Assembly: GCA_043228905.1 (NCBI GenBank)
Contig: JBHGNT010000001.1
Coordinates: 8,494,001-8,558,000, forward strand
Length of the DNA stretch: 64,000 nucleotides
Reading direction: 5' to 3'
DNA from: Azolla caroliniana
Lineage: Eukaryota; Polypodiophyta
The notes below the pieces were generated by a model. The model did not search any database and was not told where the DNA came from. It saw only the letters and a program-made list of their open reading frames with translations. How positions within the stretch are numbered: position 1 is the first letter of the stretch; the number at the start of each line of letters is the position of its first letter. The translations under genes and the position numbers were made by a program. Positions 20,621 through 30,845 of the stretch are shown piece by piece.

Positions 20621-21432
20621 TGTCGAGTTATTACGCAAGTGCGTGTGGAAACGAGGCGGGACCGCGGGGGTCTCGAACCAAAGAGCAAGCGAGGGAGGAG
20701 AAAGAGAGAGAACAGGCTACGCAGAACCGGGGATACACAGGGACACGGCCCTTCAACACGGAGAACGCGAACAGACACCGACTCAGACAGACGCGGATGA
20801 CTAAATATGTATATTAACAAATGGCTAACACGACCACAACCCTCGATGGGGCACAGGTTGGTTACAACCGAATAGGCCGGCGAGCAGATGCCGATGCCTG
20901 TTCGCTTCGACGCACAAACAGGGGAAACGGGGAAACGGGGGTTTGCAGGTCGGAGGTGCTGCCGGAAGCACTCGGGCGTTCCTCGAAACAGCGCGAGCCT
21001 CCTCGGAACCCTGCACAGAAAGCTATGGAGCTCAAGAAGGAAGGAAACAGAGAGAGAGAAGCGTCCAGAAACGGTCCGACAACACTTCGTCCTCTCCGCC
21101 CGCGATCCCTGCAACAGCTCTTTCCTCCTCTTTTTATAGCCCAACGAGCAGGCCGTCATGTCAGCTTTATTCCTTGTCCCTTTTGGACAGGGATCCGCTC
21201 CGTCCTTCACGCGTCCGCGTAGATACGCCGCCGACTCGTACAGTTCCTTCGCTCGCGCGCGCGACCGAAAAGACTGTTCGCGCGGTCTTTGTCTCCACTT
21301 GTGTTAGGGCCCGTTCCTGCCGATTATCCTCCTAATTCGCTTCTATGTACAACTTGGAGCTTGCGCGCGTGAAGAACCGGTTCCCACGCCTAGGTGCGCC
21401 GATTCCGCCTATGGACGGTTTTCTTCACGACA
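20621..21432 (-). repeat. 3' LTR of G1 (left copy)
   Basis: 812 bp, TGTCGAGTTATTACGC to TTCTTCACGACA on the plus strand. Its reverse-strand TATA box (CTATAAAAAGAGGAGG) lies around 21128-21138. Open frames inside it are shadows of GC-rich LTR sequence. Confidence 0.9.
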
Positions 21433-21446
21433 TCCGCCCCCACCTA
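21433..21446 (-). other. Polypurine tract of G1
   Basis: Reads TAGGTGGGGGCGGA on the minus strand, directly before the 3' LTR. The tract and the upstream ACCGGAGGATGCGCGGT block recur before the 3' LTRs of R1, R2 and G4. Confidence 0.75.
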
Positions 21447-21503
21447 ACCGCGCATCCTCCGGTATGCGCCAAGAGAGTTGGGACGGAGAAAACCGGCCCG
21501 TCT

Positions 21504-24500
21504 TCATTCCTCGTTTTCGGATCGTTCGTCACTGCTGACTAGGAGAGCCGGGTCCGGCTCGTCATCATGTCGCTTCTTGAACGCTTTGATCCGCTTCCCT
21601 GCAACCGGTATCGCCACTCTCGTGCCGTCAAGTTCCGCCAGGTGATATGTCCCGTTGTCATTGGCGCTCCGTACCACGTAAGGCCCGAACCACCTTCGTG
21701 CGAACTTCCGTGTGGCTCGGTGCTGGTTGTCGAGGCTGCTGTCGTAGACGAGCACCCAGTCACCTTCTTCGATTTTCTTCGGTCGGAGCCGGTGCGTTCG
21801 GTCGAACCTGGCTTTGTTCTTTGTCCTCGCCACCCGGAGCTTCTCCGCAGCCAGTTCCACGTCCTCCGGCCTCCGCCCGAGTTGTCGTATACGCGCGGCC
21901 AACAACTCCTCCCGGCTCATCTCGTCCCTCCAGTCGACCGTTGCCCACGAGGAGATCGTCCGTTCCATCGGCATGATCGGCTTCTGGCCGAACATGAGCT
22001 CCGTCGGCATGTACCCGGTTACCGAACTGTGCGTGGTCCGGTCTGCCCACAAAGCATAAGGTAGCAGCCGCGGCCAGTCACCGACTCGGCCTCCGCATGC
22101 CCGGACCAACGCCTTGACGATCGGTCCGTGTCCGCGCTCCACCTTTCCATTCGCCTCCGGATTGTACGCAGTGGTGAGCGAGAGCTTGACTCCCAGCCGG
22201 TCGAACAGCTCCGCAGCTTCTTCGGCGTCCAACTCCCCTCGGTCAGCCACGATCTTCCCGACGCACCCGTACCGGCATATCACGTCCTCGATTAGGAACC
22301 GGCATACGGCCGCGGTCGTTTTGTTCGGAAGGGCCCGGCCTTCCACCTGGTTCGTCAGATCCTCCCGCGCTAGGACCAGGTACCGCATCTGTCCTACTCC
22401 CATTGGCATCGTTACCAGATCTACCATCCATTTGAAATGGATGGCCGGAGGGTACGTAGGGTGAAGCTCGTCTCGATGTCGGACTATGGAGTGCATCTGG
22501 CAGCTCTCGCAAGTTGTCACGAACCGATGCACGTCCTGGTACTGCCCCGACCACCAATACTTCCCCTTCAGTTTCTCAAACGTAGCCCATGTCCCACGGT
22601 GTCCAGCCCAAGGGCTGTCGTGGTAGGCCGTCAGCAGCTCCTCCTGTTCTTCCTTCATCGCCACCACCCGGAGCGGAGCGCCGTCCCTCTTCTTCGGGTG
22701 CTTCCATAGATAGCCATCCCGGAGAAAGAACCGGTACGCTTTCTTCCGGATCCGGTTGGCCTCGTCCTTCGTCCATGACGCATCGGGCGTCATTGTCTTC
22801 AAAAACCCACCGATCTGCAGCCACTCCCCGTCGTACTTGCTCGCGTCGAAGTCGTTAAGCGCCGGAGTGCTTGTCCCGTCGGTTGTTACATACGCAGTCT
22901 CGAAGAAGTCCACGCCGACCTCTTCGTCCTCCGAAACCATGCCGCCCTCGTCATCGAATCTCGCCCTTGAAAGCATGTCGGCCATGGCGTTGTCTTTCCT
23001 GGAAATGTGTCGTACTACCGGGTCTAGGGACTTGATGTACGCTATCCACCTGAGCATTGCCAGGTCCGGCGTCGCGCATCCGGAAACCATGCCGAGAATC
23101 GGCATGCAATCCGTCTCTATGATTACCTCTGTCCCGATCAGATAGTCCTTGTCGGCCTTCACCGCCGAAACGATACCCCAGAGTTCGCGTTTAACCTGGG
23201 CGTATCCTCGCTGCCGTTCGCTGAGGACCTTCGCGCCGAATCGGATCGGAAACCGATTGCCGTCCTCGTCTTCTTGGTTGACGACCCACCCGATTCCGGT
23301 CGGACTCGTGTCAACCGTTATGTACACTGGGGTGCCCTTCCCGTAGACGGCCTTTCGGAGCGCCGGTGCTGCCGAAAGAGCCTCCTTCAGCTTCCGGACC
23401 GACTCCGTGTGCTTGTCTAGCCATTCGAATCGTCGCCCTTTCCTCAATAACCCGTATAGCGGCTCCGCAATGTGGGCGTAATGCGGGATCCATATGTGGT
23501 AGAATGCGCATGCCCCCAGGAATCTTCGTACTTCCGTGACCGAGCTGCAGTCGGGCTTCATCGCGGAGATGGCTTCTACCTTTGCCGGAGACGGTTTCCG
23601 GCCATATGGCCCACATAAGTGTCCGACCACCATGATTTCCAACTGCCCGAAGGCTGATTTCTCCCCCGAGAAGGTGAGCCTCGCATCCTCTAGCCTTTGC
23701 AGCACCTTCTCGCAGTCGTCGATGTGCGTCATCACGAATCGCCGGCATCCGTCCGGCCCGATCGTCTCGTCCTTCTCTTCTACCGGGCATCCCTTGATCG
23801 GGATGTCGTCTAGAAACGGCATGGTGATGTCCGGGATGCAGTCCCTCAGCACCTTGTTCATTGCATTCACCATGTGGGCCACCGAGTTGGTCCCTCCTTG
23901 CGGCAGCGTACACATCCGCACTAGGCCGAGGGGAGTTCGCATCGTCGTAATGTCTCTGCTCTCCACGGCTAGCTGGAACTGGTCGTACCCTGAGTATAGA
24001 TCACCGACCGAGTAAATCGACCTTCCGGCGAAGGCCTCCGCGAACTCGTCTATGGTCGGTCCGATCCCTGCGTTCCGAATGGTCACTCTATTGACCGGCT
24101 GCAGGTCCTGAATGAAGCGCAATGATCCGTTTTTCTTTGGTACGGTAAACCAGCGGTTTGAATACGGGGCGCTCGACGGCTCGAGAATGCCCATATCAAC
24201 TTTCTGCTTCAACAGCTCCATCAACTTCGGGATGTGAGCTCTCGGAACCGAAATTGGCTTGAGATTCCATGGTACATGCGGTACCGTGAATATCACCATC
24301 GGCTCTACGATCGTCGGGTCCACGCACCCGATTTCCTCCGGCGAGAATGCGAAGGCTTTCCCGTGCCTTCCGAGCATTCTCCGGAACCGGTCTTCCTCCG
24401 CCGGCAGTAGGAACCCGCCCCCACCGATCTTCAGCTCGCGGAGCGTCTCGTCGGTGAAGGTGTGTCCTATGCAGGCCCGATCTCGTAAGCTGGGGTCCGA

Positions 24501-24842
24501 TGCAACCCCTTTAATCCGGGATTCACTGCCCTCCGGTAAGGGCGCCGCAACTGGCCTCACCTTCCGGTCCACCGTCTTGTACTTGGTGCTCACTCGGGCC
24601 GTCCGTTCCGACTCGAGCCCTCGACCGAAGTCCGCGATGACTTCATACATTTCTTCGGAACATACCGGTATCGTCCGGTCTTCGTTAAGGTCTTCTTCGA
24701 CTACCTTCCCCAGCATTCCCAAGGTGTCGTCGAAGGAGACCGCCTCCACGGCGCCACTGATTTCTTCGTCAGGGCCGAGAACTCCGCACGCTCGAAGTCT
24801 CCCCTCCGTCTTTGTTTTCTCTCGGCCGGCGATGCCGACCAT
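21504..24842 (-). CDS. G1 pol: reverse transcriptase, RNase H and integrase
   Basis: 1112 aa with ATG start. RT spans about residues 180-420. It carries FIQDLQPVN and a GDLYSGYDQFQ block, and its catalytic motif is MPFLDD (residues 343-346) where most gypsy RTs have YxDD. RNase H follows (VYITVDTSPTGIGWVV, then KRELWGIVSAVKADK and TDCMPILGMVSG). The integrase has a zinc finger (H-x-SPWAGHRG, then C-E-S-C) and a D,D-35-E core (WMVDLVTMP, VADRGELD, NPEANGKVERGHG), then a C-terminal tail ending in a basic/acidic stretch without a chromodomain. Its frame differs from the gag-protease frame and is 122 bp away, so expression needs frameshifting, a separate start, or repair of a mutation. LINE or copia identity is excluded by domain order. 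Confidence 0.85.
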   Translation of the reverse strand: MVGIAGREKTKTEGRLRACGVLGPDEEISGAVEAVSFDDTLGMLGKVVEEDLNEDRTIPVCSEEMYEVIADFGRGLESERTARVSTKYKTVDRKVRPVAAPLPEGSESRIKGVASDPSLRDRACIGHTFTDETLRELKIGGGGFLLPAEEDRFRRMLGRHGKAFAFSPEEIGCVDPTIVEPMVIFTVPHVPWNLKPISVPRAHIPKLMELLKQKVDMGILEPSSAPYSNRWFTVPKKNGSLRFIQDLQPVNRVTIRNAGIGPTIDEFAEAFAGRSIYSVGDLYSGYDQFQLAVESRDITTMRTPLGLVRMCTLPQGGTNSVAHMVNAMNKVLRDCIPDITMPFLDDIPIKGCPVEEKDETIGPDGCRRFVMTHIDDCEKVLQRLEDARLTFSGEKSAFGQLEIMVVGHLCGPYGRKPSPAKVEAISAMKPDCSSVTEVRRFLGACAFYHIWIPHYAHIAEPLYGLLRKGRRFEWLDKHTESVRKLKEALSAAPALRKAVYGKGTPVYITVDTSPTGIGWVVNQEDEDGNRFPIRFGAKVLSERQRGYAQVKRELWGIVSAVKADKDYLIGTEVIIETDCMPILGMVSGCATPDLAMLRWIAYIKSLDPVVRHISRKDNAMADMLSRARFDDEGGMVSEDEEVGVDFFETAYVTTDGTSTPALNDFDASKYDGEWLQIGGFLKTMTPDASWTKDEANRIRKKAYRFFLRDGYLWKHPKKRDGAPLRVVAMKEEQEELLTAYHDSPWAGHRGTWATFEKLKGKYWWSGQYQDVHRFVTTCESCQMHSIVRHRDELHPTYPPAIHFKWMVDLVTMPMGVGQMRYLVLAREDLTNQVEGRALPNKTTAAVCRFLIEDVICRYGCVGKIVADRGELDAEEAAELFDRLGVKLSLTTAYNPEANGKVERGHGPIVKALVRACGGRVGDWPRLLPYALWADRTTHSSVTGYMPTELMFGQKPIMPMERTISSWATVDWRDEMSREELLAARIRQLGRRPEDVELAAEKLRVARTKNKARFDRTHRLRPKKIEEGDWVLVYDSSLDNQHRATRKFARRWFGPYVVRSANDNGTYHLAELDGTRVAIPVAGKRIKAFKKRHDDEPDPALLVSSDERSENEE

Positions 24843-24964
24843 CGTACATGCTCCGCTGCCGGAGAAGCAAAATTTCCTACCTATTGTACACGGTTTTATC
24901 GTACAGATGTGGGGTCTTCCCGGAGCATCCGGACTGTCGCGGCCCCACGCCTTGGCAGTCCTTT

Positions 24965-27091
24965 CTAAAAATCCTCTCGGTTTTCGGAACCGAGGGAGTC
25001 GCGGTTACGTTCGTGGTTCGGCCGTACCGTCAGAAACTGGACCGAATGGCGCCCGTCTTGGCTTTTGACCCTCGCGTAGGCCGAACCATTGTCCAGCACC
25101 TTGGTCTCCATCCGCGCCGCCGTGATGTACGGCTCTCCCAGTATGACCGGATGCGAAGACGTCTCCTGCACGAAGAAGTGCTGGTCAATCTCGACGTCGC
25201 CGATCTTGACTCGCACATTCGGACAGGCCCCGTGCAGTTCCTCGGTGGCGCGCGTTGCTGCCCTTATTTTCCACCCGTGCTTGGTGTTGATCGGCCATTT
25301 GCCCTTCTTATAGAAGTCCATGGACATCAAATTGATCTCCGATCCGTGGTCCACCAAAGCTATCACCGGTTCCTGGACATCGCCGATCTTTACCGGGGTT
25401 TCCGTGGTCGCTCGGGCCCAGTGTGGTCTCGAATAGTGGCTTTCCGCCCACTCGTCTCCCAGCGCCATGTCGTCTAGGTGCGTCGTCCGCACTTCCACCG
25501 GTCTTTCCGGTTCTGTCTCCGTCGACAGCCTCTTCCGTTTCACTAAGTCCACGATGGAGTCATGGAACTCCTTCTTGGCGATTCCCAGCACCTCTCGTAA
25601 CGACAGCTCCACCTTGCTGTCGAGGATCCGTTCCTCCAGGACCTTTCGTAAGTCCGTGGTTCTTTCTATCTCCGTTCCCAGACGGTACCCGCCCTTCTGG
25701 GGTTTATCTTGCGTACCGGCCCCGCCGGCTTCGTCCCGTCGTGGCCCGGACCGGGTCTCGTATCGTTGTGAGGGCCCGGTCGTCCCGGGTTTCCCCACCC
25801 GCTTCTCTTCTACCAGAGCCTCGTAGTTCCGGCAAGCGGCTTCCACGAAGCCCGTCTTTTCCTCGACCGGGTCGCTCCACCCGGTCATCTCCCGTACCCG
25901 TTTCTCCGCACGGTCCGATTCCTCCCTTTTAAGCCCTGCACCGGCAAGGCCTTCTAGCATCGTCGGCCAGAATCCGGCTTTGCTTTCCTTTCGGGCCTCG
26001 CCGCCCCCGACTCGAATGCCGGCCGACGCCGAGTAGTGGACGGTTTCCGCGTGTCGGGCCGCCGCCTCTTCCATCAACCTTTTCATACCACCTCGCCCGT
26101 CGTTTCGGCTCAGGGCCCTTCGGGTGTCGCTGGCATGCACCCGTCCTTCCCACAGGTACACCACCCTGTTCCTCAGCGCCTCCGCGAAGTCGCCGCAGTC
26201 CTTCCGAATGTGGCCGACTTCATCGCACCACATGCACCTGTTTCCTGCCGCCGGCCGTCGGTCACGAGCCGGTTCGCCTCCTTCCCTTCGGGCCTGCGCG
26301 ATTTGGAGGTCCTTTATCGCCTTCGTCAATTCCTCCAGCGCCGCTCCTCCGGTTGAGCCTCTGACTACGCCGGTCGAAGCCGAACCAGTTTCCAACCACT
26401 CTCGGGTCTCTTCCTTTCGCACCTGTGGCGCTGGTTCGAGCTTCCTTGCTGCGACCGAGCCCGACCCGGTTGCCCCGTTATCCGCCCATTCTCGGCGTTT
26501 GTCGAAACGGCCACAGACCTTCCTGATAGCCGCCCAGTCGGTAGTGAGCCCGTCTTCGGTTTCCAGCAAGAGGCCCACTTGCTCCCGATCCCGCTCGTCG
26601 ACCGACTTGACAAATAGCAAGACCCGGCTCGTGTCCAGGATGGTTCGGTCGAGCGCCGAAAGGCGCGCAAAGTTTTCCTCGAACTCCCGGAGGAGTGCCG
26701 ACGCGTTTCTTCCCTTCCCCGGGGATTCCACCCATTCCATGAACCTTCGCTTCGAAAGCCAGAGCGCGTCGTCCAGCCCGTATTTCTCTAGGAGCCGACC
26801 TTCGAACTCTTCCCAGGTACGGCTCTCCGCCCGCACCTCGAGCACCTCCGCATGGATGCTCGGCATCGCCACTCGGGGAAACCCGGCAAGACGCCTTTCT
26901 TCCGGAATGTCCCGCATCAGCATTTCTGCACCGTAGGACGCCAGATACTTCGTGGCATCCCTCCCATCGAACCGGCCGAGCGTGCCGACGACCGCCTCAA
27001 TAGCTCTGTCGAGGGCACCGGTGCCCTCGCGCGCGTTTACAATCCGATCCACGGCCGAAGCCATGGCCTCTGCAAGATCCGACCCCCTCAT
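24965..27091 (-). CDS. G1 gag and protease polyprotein
   Basis: About 708 aa from the ATG at 27091; an upstream GTG at 27118 is an unlikely eukaryotic start. The N-terminal gag domain (RFDGRDATKYLASYGAEML, then HAEVLEVRAESRTWEEFEGRLLEKYG, then a RVLLFVKSVDERDRE block) is homologous to the gag of R1 and R2. A CX2CX4HX4C zinc knuckle (C-M-W-C-D-E-V-G-H-I-R-K-D-C) lies near the middle. The C-terminal third is a retropepsin with VIALVDHGSEINLMS: the active-site triplet is DHG (25343-25351) instead of D-[ST]-G. G3 has the same triplet, so it is a lineage trait rather than a recent mutation. The frame ends with a stop at 24965. Confidence 0.85.
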   Translation of the reverse strand: MRGSDLAEAMASAVDRIVNAREGTGALDRAIEAVVGTLGRFDGRDATKYLASYGAEMLMRDIPEERRLAGFPRVAMPSIHAEVLEVRAESRTWEEFEGRLLEKYGLDDALWLSKRRFMEWVESPGKGRNASALLREFEENFARLSALDRTILDTSRVLLFVKSVDERDREQVGLLLETEDGLTTDWAAIRKVCGRFDKRREWADNGATGSGSVAARKLEPAPQVRKEETREWLETGSASTGVVRGSTGGAALEELTKAIKDLQIAQARREGGEPARDRRPAAGNRCMWCDEVGHIRKDCGDFAEALRNRVVYLWEGRVHASDTRRALSRNDGRGGMKRLMEEAAARHAETVHYSASAGIRVGGGEARKESKAGFWPTMLEGLAGAGLKREESDRAEKRVREMTGWSDPVEEKTGFVEAACRNYEALVEEKRVGKPGTTGPSQRYETRSGPRRDEAGGAGTQDKPQKGGYRLGTEIERTTDLRKVLEERILDSKVELSLREVLGIAKKEFHDSIVDLVKRKRLSTETEPERPVEVRTTHLDDMALGDEWAESHYSRPHWARATTETPVKIGDVQEPVIALVDHGSEINLMSMDFYKKGKWPINTKHGWKIRAATRATEELHGACPNVRVKIGDVEIDQHFFVQETSSHPVILGEPYITAARMETKVLDNGSAYARVKSQDGRHSVQFLTVRPNHERNRDSLGSENREDF

Positions 27092-27113
27092 CTTCTGCTC
27101 TTCTGCCGCCTCC

Positions 27114-27131
27114 TTCACGTCGGGTTCACCA
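27114..27131 (-). other. Primer-binding site of G1
   Basis: Minus strand TGGTGAACCCGACGTGAA, five bases after the LTR end (TCTT spacer before the T). Identical over the whole stretch in R1 and R2. Begins with the TGG complement of a tRNA CCA end; I could not assign the tRNA. Confidence 0.65.
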
Positions 27132-27135
27132 AAGA

Positions 27136-27947
27136 TGTCGAGTTATTACGCAAGTGCGTGTGGAAACGAGGCGGGACCGCGGGGGTCTCGAACCAAAGAG
27201 CAAGCGAGGGAGGAGAAAGAGAGAGAACAGGCTACGCAGAACCGGGGATACACAGGGACACGGCCCTTCAACACGGAGAACGCGAACAGACACCGACTCA
27301 GACAGACGCGGATGACTAAATATGTATATTAACAAATGGCTAACACGACTACAACCCTCGATGGGGCACAGGTTGGTTACAACCGAACAGGCCGGCGAGC
27401 AGATGCCGATGCCTGTTCGCTTCGACGCACAAACAGGGGAAACGGGGAAACGAGGGTTTGCAGGTCGGAGGTGCTGCCGGAAGCACTCGGGCGTTCCTCG
27501 AAACAGCGCGAGCCTCCTCGGAACCCTGCACAGAAAGCTATGGAGCTCAAGAAGGAAGGAAACAGAGAGAGAGAAGCGTCCAGAAACGGTCCGACAGCAC
27601 TTCGTCCTCTCCGCCCGCGATCCCTGCAACAGCTCTTTCCTCCTCTTTTTATAGCCCAACGAGCAGGCCGTCATGTCAGCTTTATTCCTTGTCCCTTTTG
27701 GACAGGGATCCGCTCCGTCCTTCACGCGTCCGCGTAGATACGCCGCCGACTCGTACAGTTCCTTCGCTCGCGCGCGCGACCGAAAAGACTGTTCGCGCGG
27801 TCTTTGTCTCCACTTGTGTTAGGGCCCGTTCCTGCCGATTATCCTCCTAATTCGCTTCTATGTACAACTTGGAGCTTGCGCGCGTGAAGAACCGGTTCCC
27901 ACGCCTAGGTGCGCCGATTCCGCCTATGGACGGTTTTCTTCACGACA
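27136..27947 (-). repeat. 5' LTR of G1 (right copy)
   Basis: 812 bp, same ends as 20621-21432. Differences seen by eye: C/T near 27350, T/C near 27388, G/A near 27452 and A/G near 27597. Confidence 0.9.
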
Positions 27948-28107
27948 GCGTGTGGTTTAGCACATCCACTAAGCCCACCCAACTCTTCGTAATTGTGTGT
28001 TCAAAACGCCGATGACAAATTCCGGCCATTTGCTACCGTAGTGCTGCTACGTAGCACGTACACGTGATCGAAGGAAGAAAAACAAAAGAAGAGAAGACAC
28101 AATCAAC

Positions 28108-28971
28108 ATGAACACACAAATGGGTAGCTCGCTCCCTAGCGAAAAGCTAGACTGGAGCAATTATTCATCTTGAGAGTTCAAGATGACCCAATACCTCGTC
28201 AGCCAAGGGTATTGGAGCTATATCAAGGGCGCTCAAGAAAATCGACCCAACCCAAAAGACGCCGACTACTCAACATGAGAGCAAGCGGCTAGTCGAGTCA
28301 TGTATTGCTTGGCAACATGTGTCCACGACCACATGCTTAGCCACATTCAAGATGCCAAGACACCTAAAGAAGCATGGGCGAACTTAAAGAAAATGTTCGT
28401 CGCCAACACGACCGCCCAAAAGCTTCAACTCCGACAAGAGTTGAATAACATTCGACAAAAAGACATATCCGTGTCGGACTACACCGCCAAGATCAAGAGA
28501 ATTTGCGACTCACTTGGCTCCATCAACATAAACGTCAACGAAGAAGAGAGGGTTCAAGTATGCTTGGGCGGCCTCGCACAACGATTCAATCCATTATGGA
28601 CGGCAATCTTGGCAAGAGAAAACCCTCCTTCATTCTTCGACTTCCAATCAATGCTATTGGTCGAAGAGAACCACGTCCGAACCAAAAGCAAAATGTCGGA
28701 AGGACAAATGTTCTTCTCAAGCTCGGATGGTGGCCGAGGACGAGGTCACGACAGAGGAGGTCTCGGCGGTAGAACAAGCCAATTCGGCCCATCACACGAA
28801 GGGAACACAAAACTTCACGGAAGCCATCAAGGAACCCTCGGAAGAAGGGGGAGCTTCCACGCCGAACATGGTCGGCAAATGAGGCCAGCAACTTGCAACT
28901 ATTGCGGCAAAATCGGCCACCGTGAGGAGGAATCCCGAAAAAGAAGAAGCGAGTTGCCTTCTACAAGTTGA
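28108..28971 (+). pseudogene. C2 gag
   Basis: ATG at 28108, then a copia gag (LDWSNYSS, MTQYLVSQGYWSYIKG, then PKEAWANLKKMFVANT, LRQELNNIRQKDISVSDY, RVQVCLGGLAQRFNPLW). Two TGA stops occur where a tryptophan codon is expected (Y-S-S-[W]-E-F and Y-S-T-[W]-E-Q). The zinc knuckle (C-N-Y-C-G-K-I-G-H-R-E-E-E-S) has lost its final cysteine (TGT to TCC). A glycine/arginine-rich segment precedes the knuckle. The last 223 codons (28300 on) are open. Confidence 0.75.
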
Positions 28972-28975
28972 CAAC

Positions 28976-29382
28976 ACGTGAATTACGTTGTCAACTCTTG
29001 TAAAGAATCAAGAGATAGATTCTTGTGAAGCGGAATAGGTGTGAACTGTGTGTGTGTATGAGAGAGAGAGAGAGAGTGAGAGAGAGTGAAACACAGAGAA
29101 TACGCAAGGTAAAAGTATATTGACAAAGGAGGAAGACTCAACATTATACAAGGTGGGAGGAGGGTGCTTTATGTAGTCACCCTCTCTCTTCATTACCTAC
29201 AAGCCTCATGGAGCATGGGGAATGTGAAAGCTCATAAGTTATGTGTCATAGAATATGATTCTATGACTTATACTAAATGTTAGAATACAAAGTGGTGACA
29301 TAATGGTGACTCTTGACCGTTGGAGTGTCTCTTCACTCTCAAGGTGAGTTCACACACTAGACCAAGTTGAGCTTGATTCTCA
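28976..29382 (-). repeat. LTR-like insertion of about 407 bp in C2
   Basis: Flanked by ACAAC on both sides (28971-28975, 29383-29387), while the C1 sequence runs across the site. On the minus strand its right end reads TGTTGAGAATCAAGCTCAAC, resembling the first 20 bases of the C-family LTR, so it looks like a reverse-oriented LTR of a related copia family. It contains a (GT)n/(GA)n stretch (about 29050-29090). The left end is not sharp. Confidence 0.5.
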
Positions 29383-30156
29383 ACAACTCTGAATACGATG
29401 ATTACGGTGGACTATTCGTACTGAGGCATAGAGCGAACTCTATGTCAGCCTCCAACTCCGCAAGCACCTCCAACTCGGAACACATGTCGTTCGTCGACTC
29501 CGGCGCCTCACATCACATGACATCTCACGAAGAGTGGTTTCGTGATTTACGAACGCTGGATCGACCCGGCATCATAGAGATGAGAGACGACACCACGCAC
29601 CCCATTCGGCACATCGGCAATGTCCCATTCGGGAAAGAAGGCGAGCAAACTTGCATCAAGAGTGTCTTGCACGTGCCCACAATAACGAAGAATTTGGTCT
29701 CGGTCGACCAAATCGTGGAGCAAGGAATGGAAGTTCGCTTCAACAAAGAAGGATGCTTCATCGAGAAAGATGGCCGACCCATAGCGAAGGGGCGGAGAGA
29801 TGGCCGAATGTTCATCCTTGATTCGAACGAGGTGAAATCGACAATGTACGCCAAAGGTCTCAAAACCGAGACAAGCATCGAGTTGTGGCACAAGAGACTC
29901 AGTCACATAAACCTCCAACAGCTACGAGCAATGCAAACCAAGGGAGTCGTCATCGGACTTCCGACATTCGAGTCTATCGAGTATGAGAAGTGTGTCAACT
30001 CGGCAAACAACATCGACTCCCATTCCCGAAGGAGAGCTCCGCAAGCAAAGGCCTCCTCGACGTCTTACACTCGAATGTATGGGGACCGGCTGAAACGCCG
30101 ACGATCGGCGGATGCCGATACTACGTAATCTTTATCGACGACTACTCACGCTACGC
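29383..30156 (+). pseudogene. C2 protease, pre-integrase zinc finger and integrase start
   Basis: A 253-codon frame (29367-30128). Protease active site S-F-V-D-S-G-A-S-H-H-M is intact here, unlike C1. It is followed by the GAG_pre-integrase finger (ELWHKRLSHINLQQLRAM ... EYEKCVNSANN, in which the second half of the HHCC motif is eroded). The frame then shifts and the integrase core start (FIDDYSRY) is read in another frame up to the LTR insertion at 30157. Confidence 0.7.
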
Positions 30157-30831
30157 TGTCGTGAAGATTTTCGTCCACAAGCGGAAACCCGAGGAACGAG
30201 AGCCAAAGAGCGATGTGCAACGTTGCACACGTACATAATGTATTTGTAATAATAATAAAGGTATAAAGGTGATGTGGTTGTACGCACATCCATGCGAGAG
30301 AGAGAGAGAGAGGTACTATGCGGTACATAGGTACCTAGTTGTTTGTGAGGAGGTGGGAGTTAAGGGGCCATCAATCTCACCCTCCCCCAAATCAAGGCAA
30401 ATATCCCCTTTGAATGAAAGGGGATATTTTAGTCTCACTTTTGTGAACGGTCTTCCCTCCTTGTGCTATAAAAGGAGAGAGAAGGCACCATTGTGGGGGT
30501 TGCCTATTTTGAGTGTGCGAGGTATACCACATAGGTCGAGCGTTAGGGTTCGGTTAGGGTTTTCTTCTTGGGTTTTCCTTTAGGGTTTTCTTATAGTCGT
30601 TTGGTGCGGCCATGGCGGCCACCATTGTAAAGCGTTTATGTTTTCTTAATCGAACTTCTTGTTGAGTATCTTGTCTTCATCTTCTTCTATCATAATGTCA
30701 TATTCGTTCTCTTCTCCTCTTGAGCTATGAGCTAATCTTCCATTCGTTGTCTTAACCTTTCTCCTCTTCTCCCTAGTCCAAGATCCCCGTGGTCCCGCCC
30801 CTTCCACACGCACGCGCGTAACAACGCGACA
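30157..30831 (+). repeat. R2-type LTR plus PBS stub inside C2 integrase
   Basis: 675 bp from TGTCGTGAAGATTTTCG to TAACAACGCGACA, with TATA box (GCTATAAAAGGAG, about 30467). It shares with the R2 LTRs the blocks GGTTAGGGTTTTCTTCTTGG and TGGTGCGGCCATGGCGGCC. It is followed by TCTTTGGTGAACC, the first 13 bases of the R internal region, and then C2 integrase resumes. So an R2-type element inserted here and was reduced to one LTR and a stub, not a clean solo LTR. Confidence 0.75.
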
Positions 30832-30845
30832 TCTTTGGTGAACCT

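Larger units (their letters stand above)
20621..27947 (-). mobile_element. Gypsy element G1, complete and recent
   Basis: 7327 bp, minus strand, bounded by two 812-bp LTRs with TGTCG/CGACA ends and the 4-bp target duplication GCGT (20617-20620 and 27948-27951). It carries PBS, gag-protease frame, pol frame and purine tract in the correct order. By eye the LTRs differ at four positions, all transitions (about 0.5 percent), so insertion was recent. It sits in copia C2 two bases after the C2 PBS. It has no chromodomain. Both coding blocks are long and open, so this is the best candidate for the autonomous driver of the G/R group. Confidence 0.9.

Noticed and set aside
20590-21335. Several overlapping open frames of 60-206 codons on both strands
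   Set aside because: They lie within the G1 LTR, recur identically at 27126-27850, and show no domain; GC-rich sequence opens frames by chance.
21504-27118. Many plus-strand frames of 70-270 codons opposite G1
   Set aside because: Shadows of the real minus-strand gag and pol frames.
30157-30831. Clean solo LTR by LTR-LTR recombination
   Set aside because: Thirteen bases of internal sequence remain after the LTR, so it is a deletion product.
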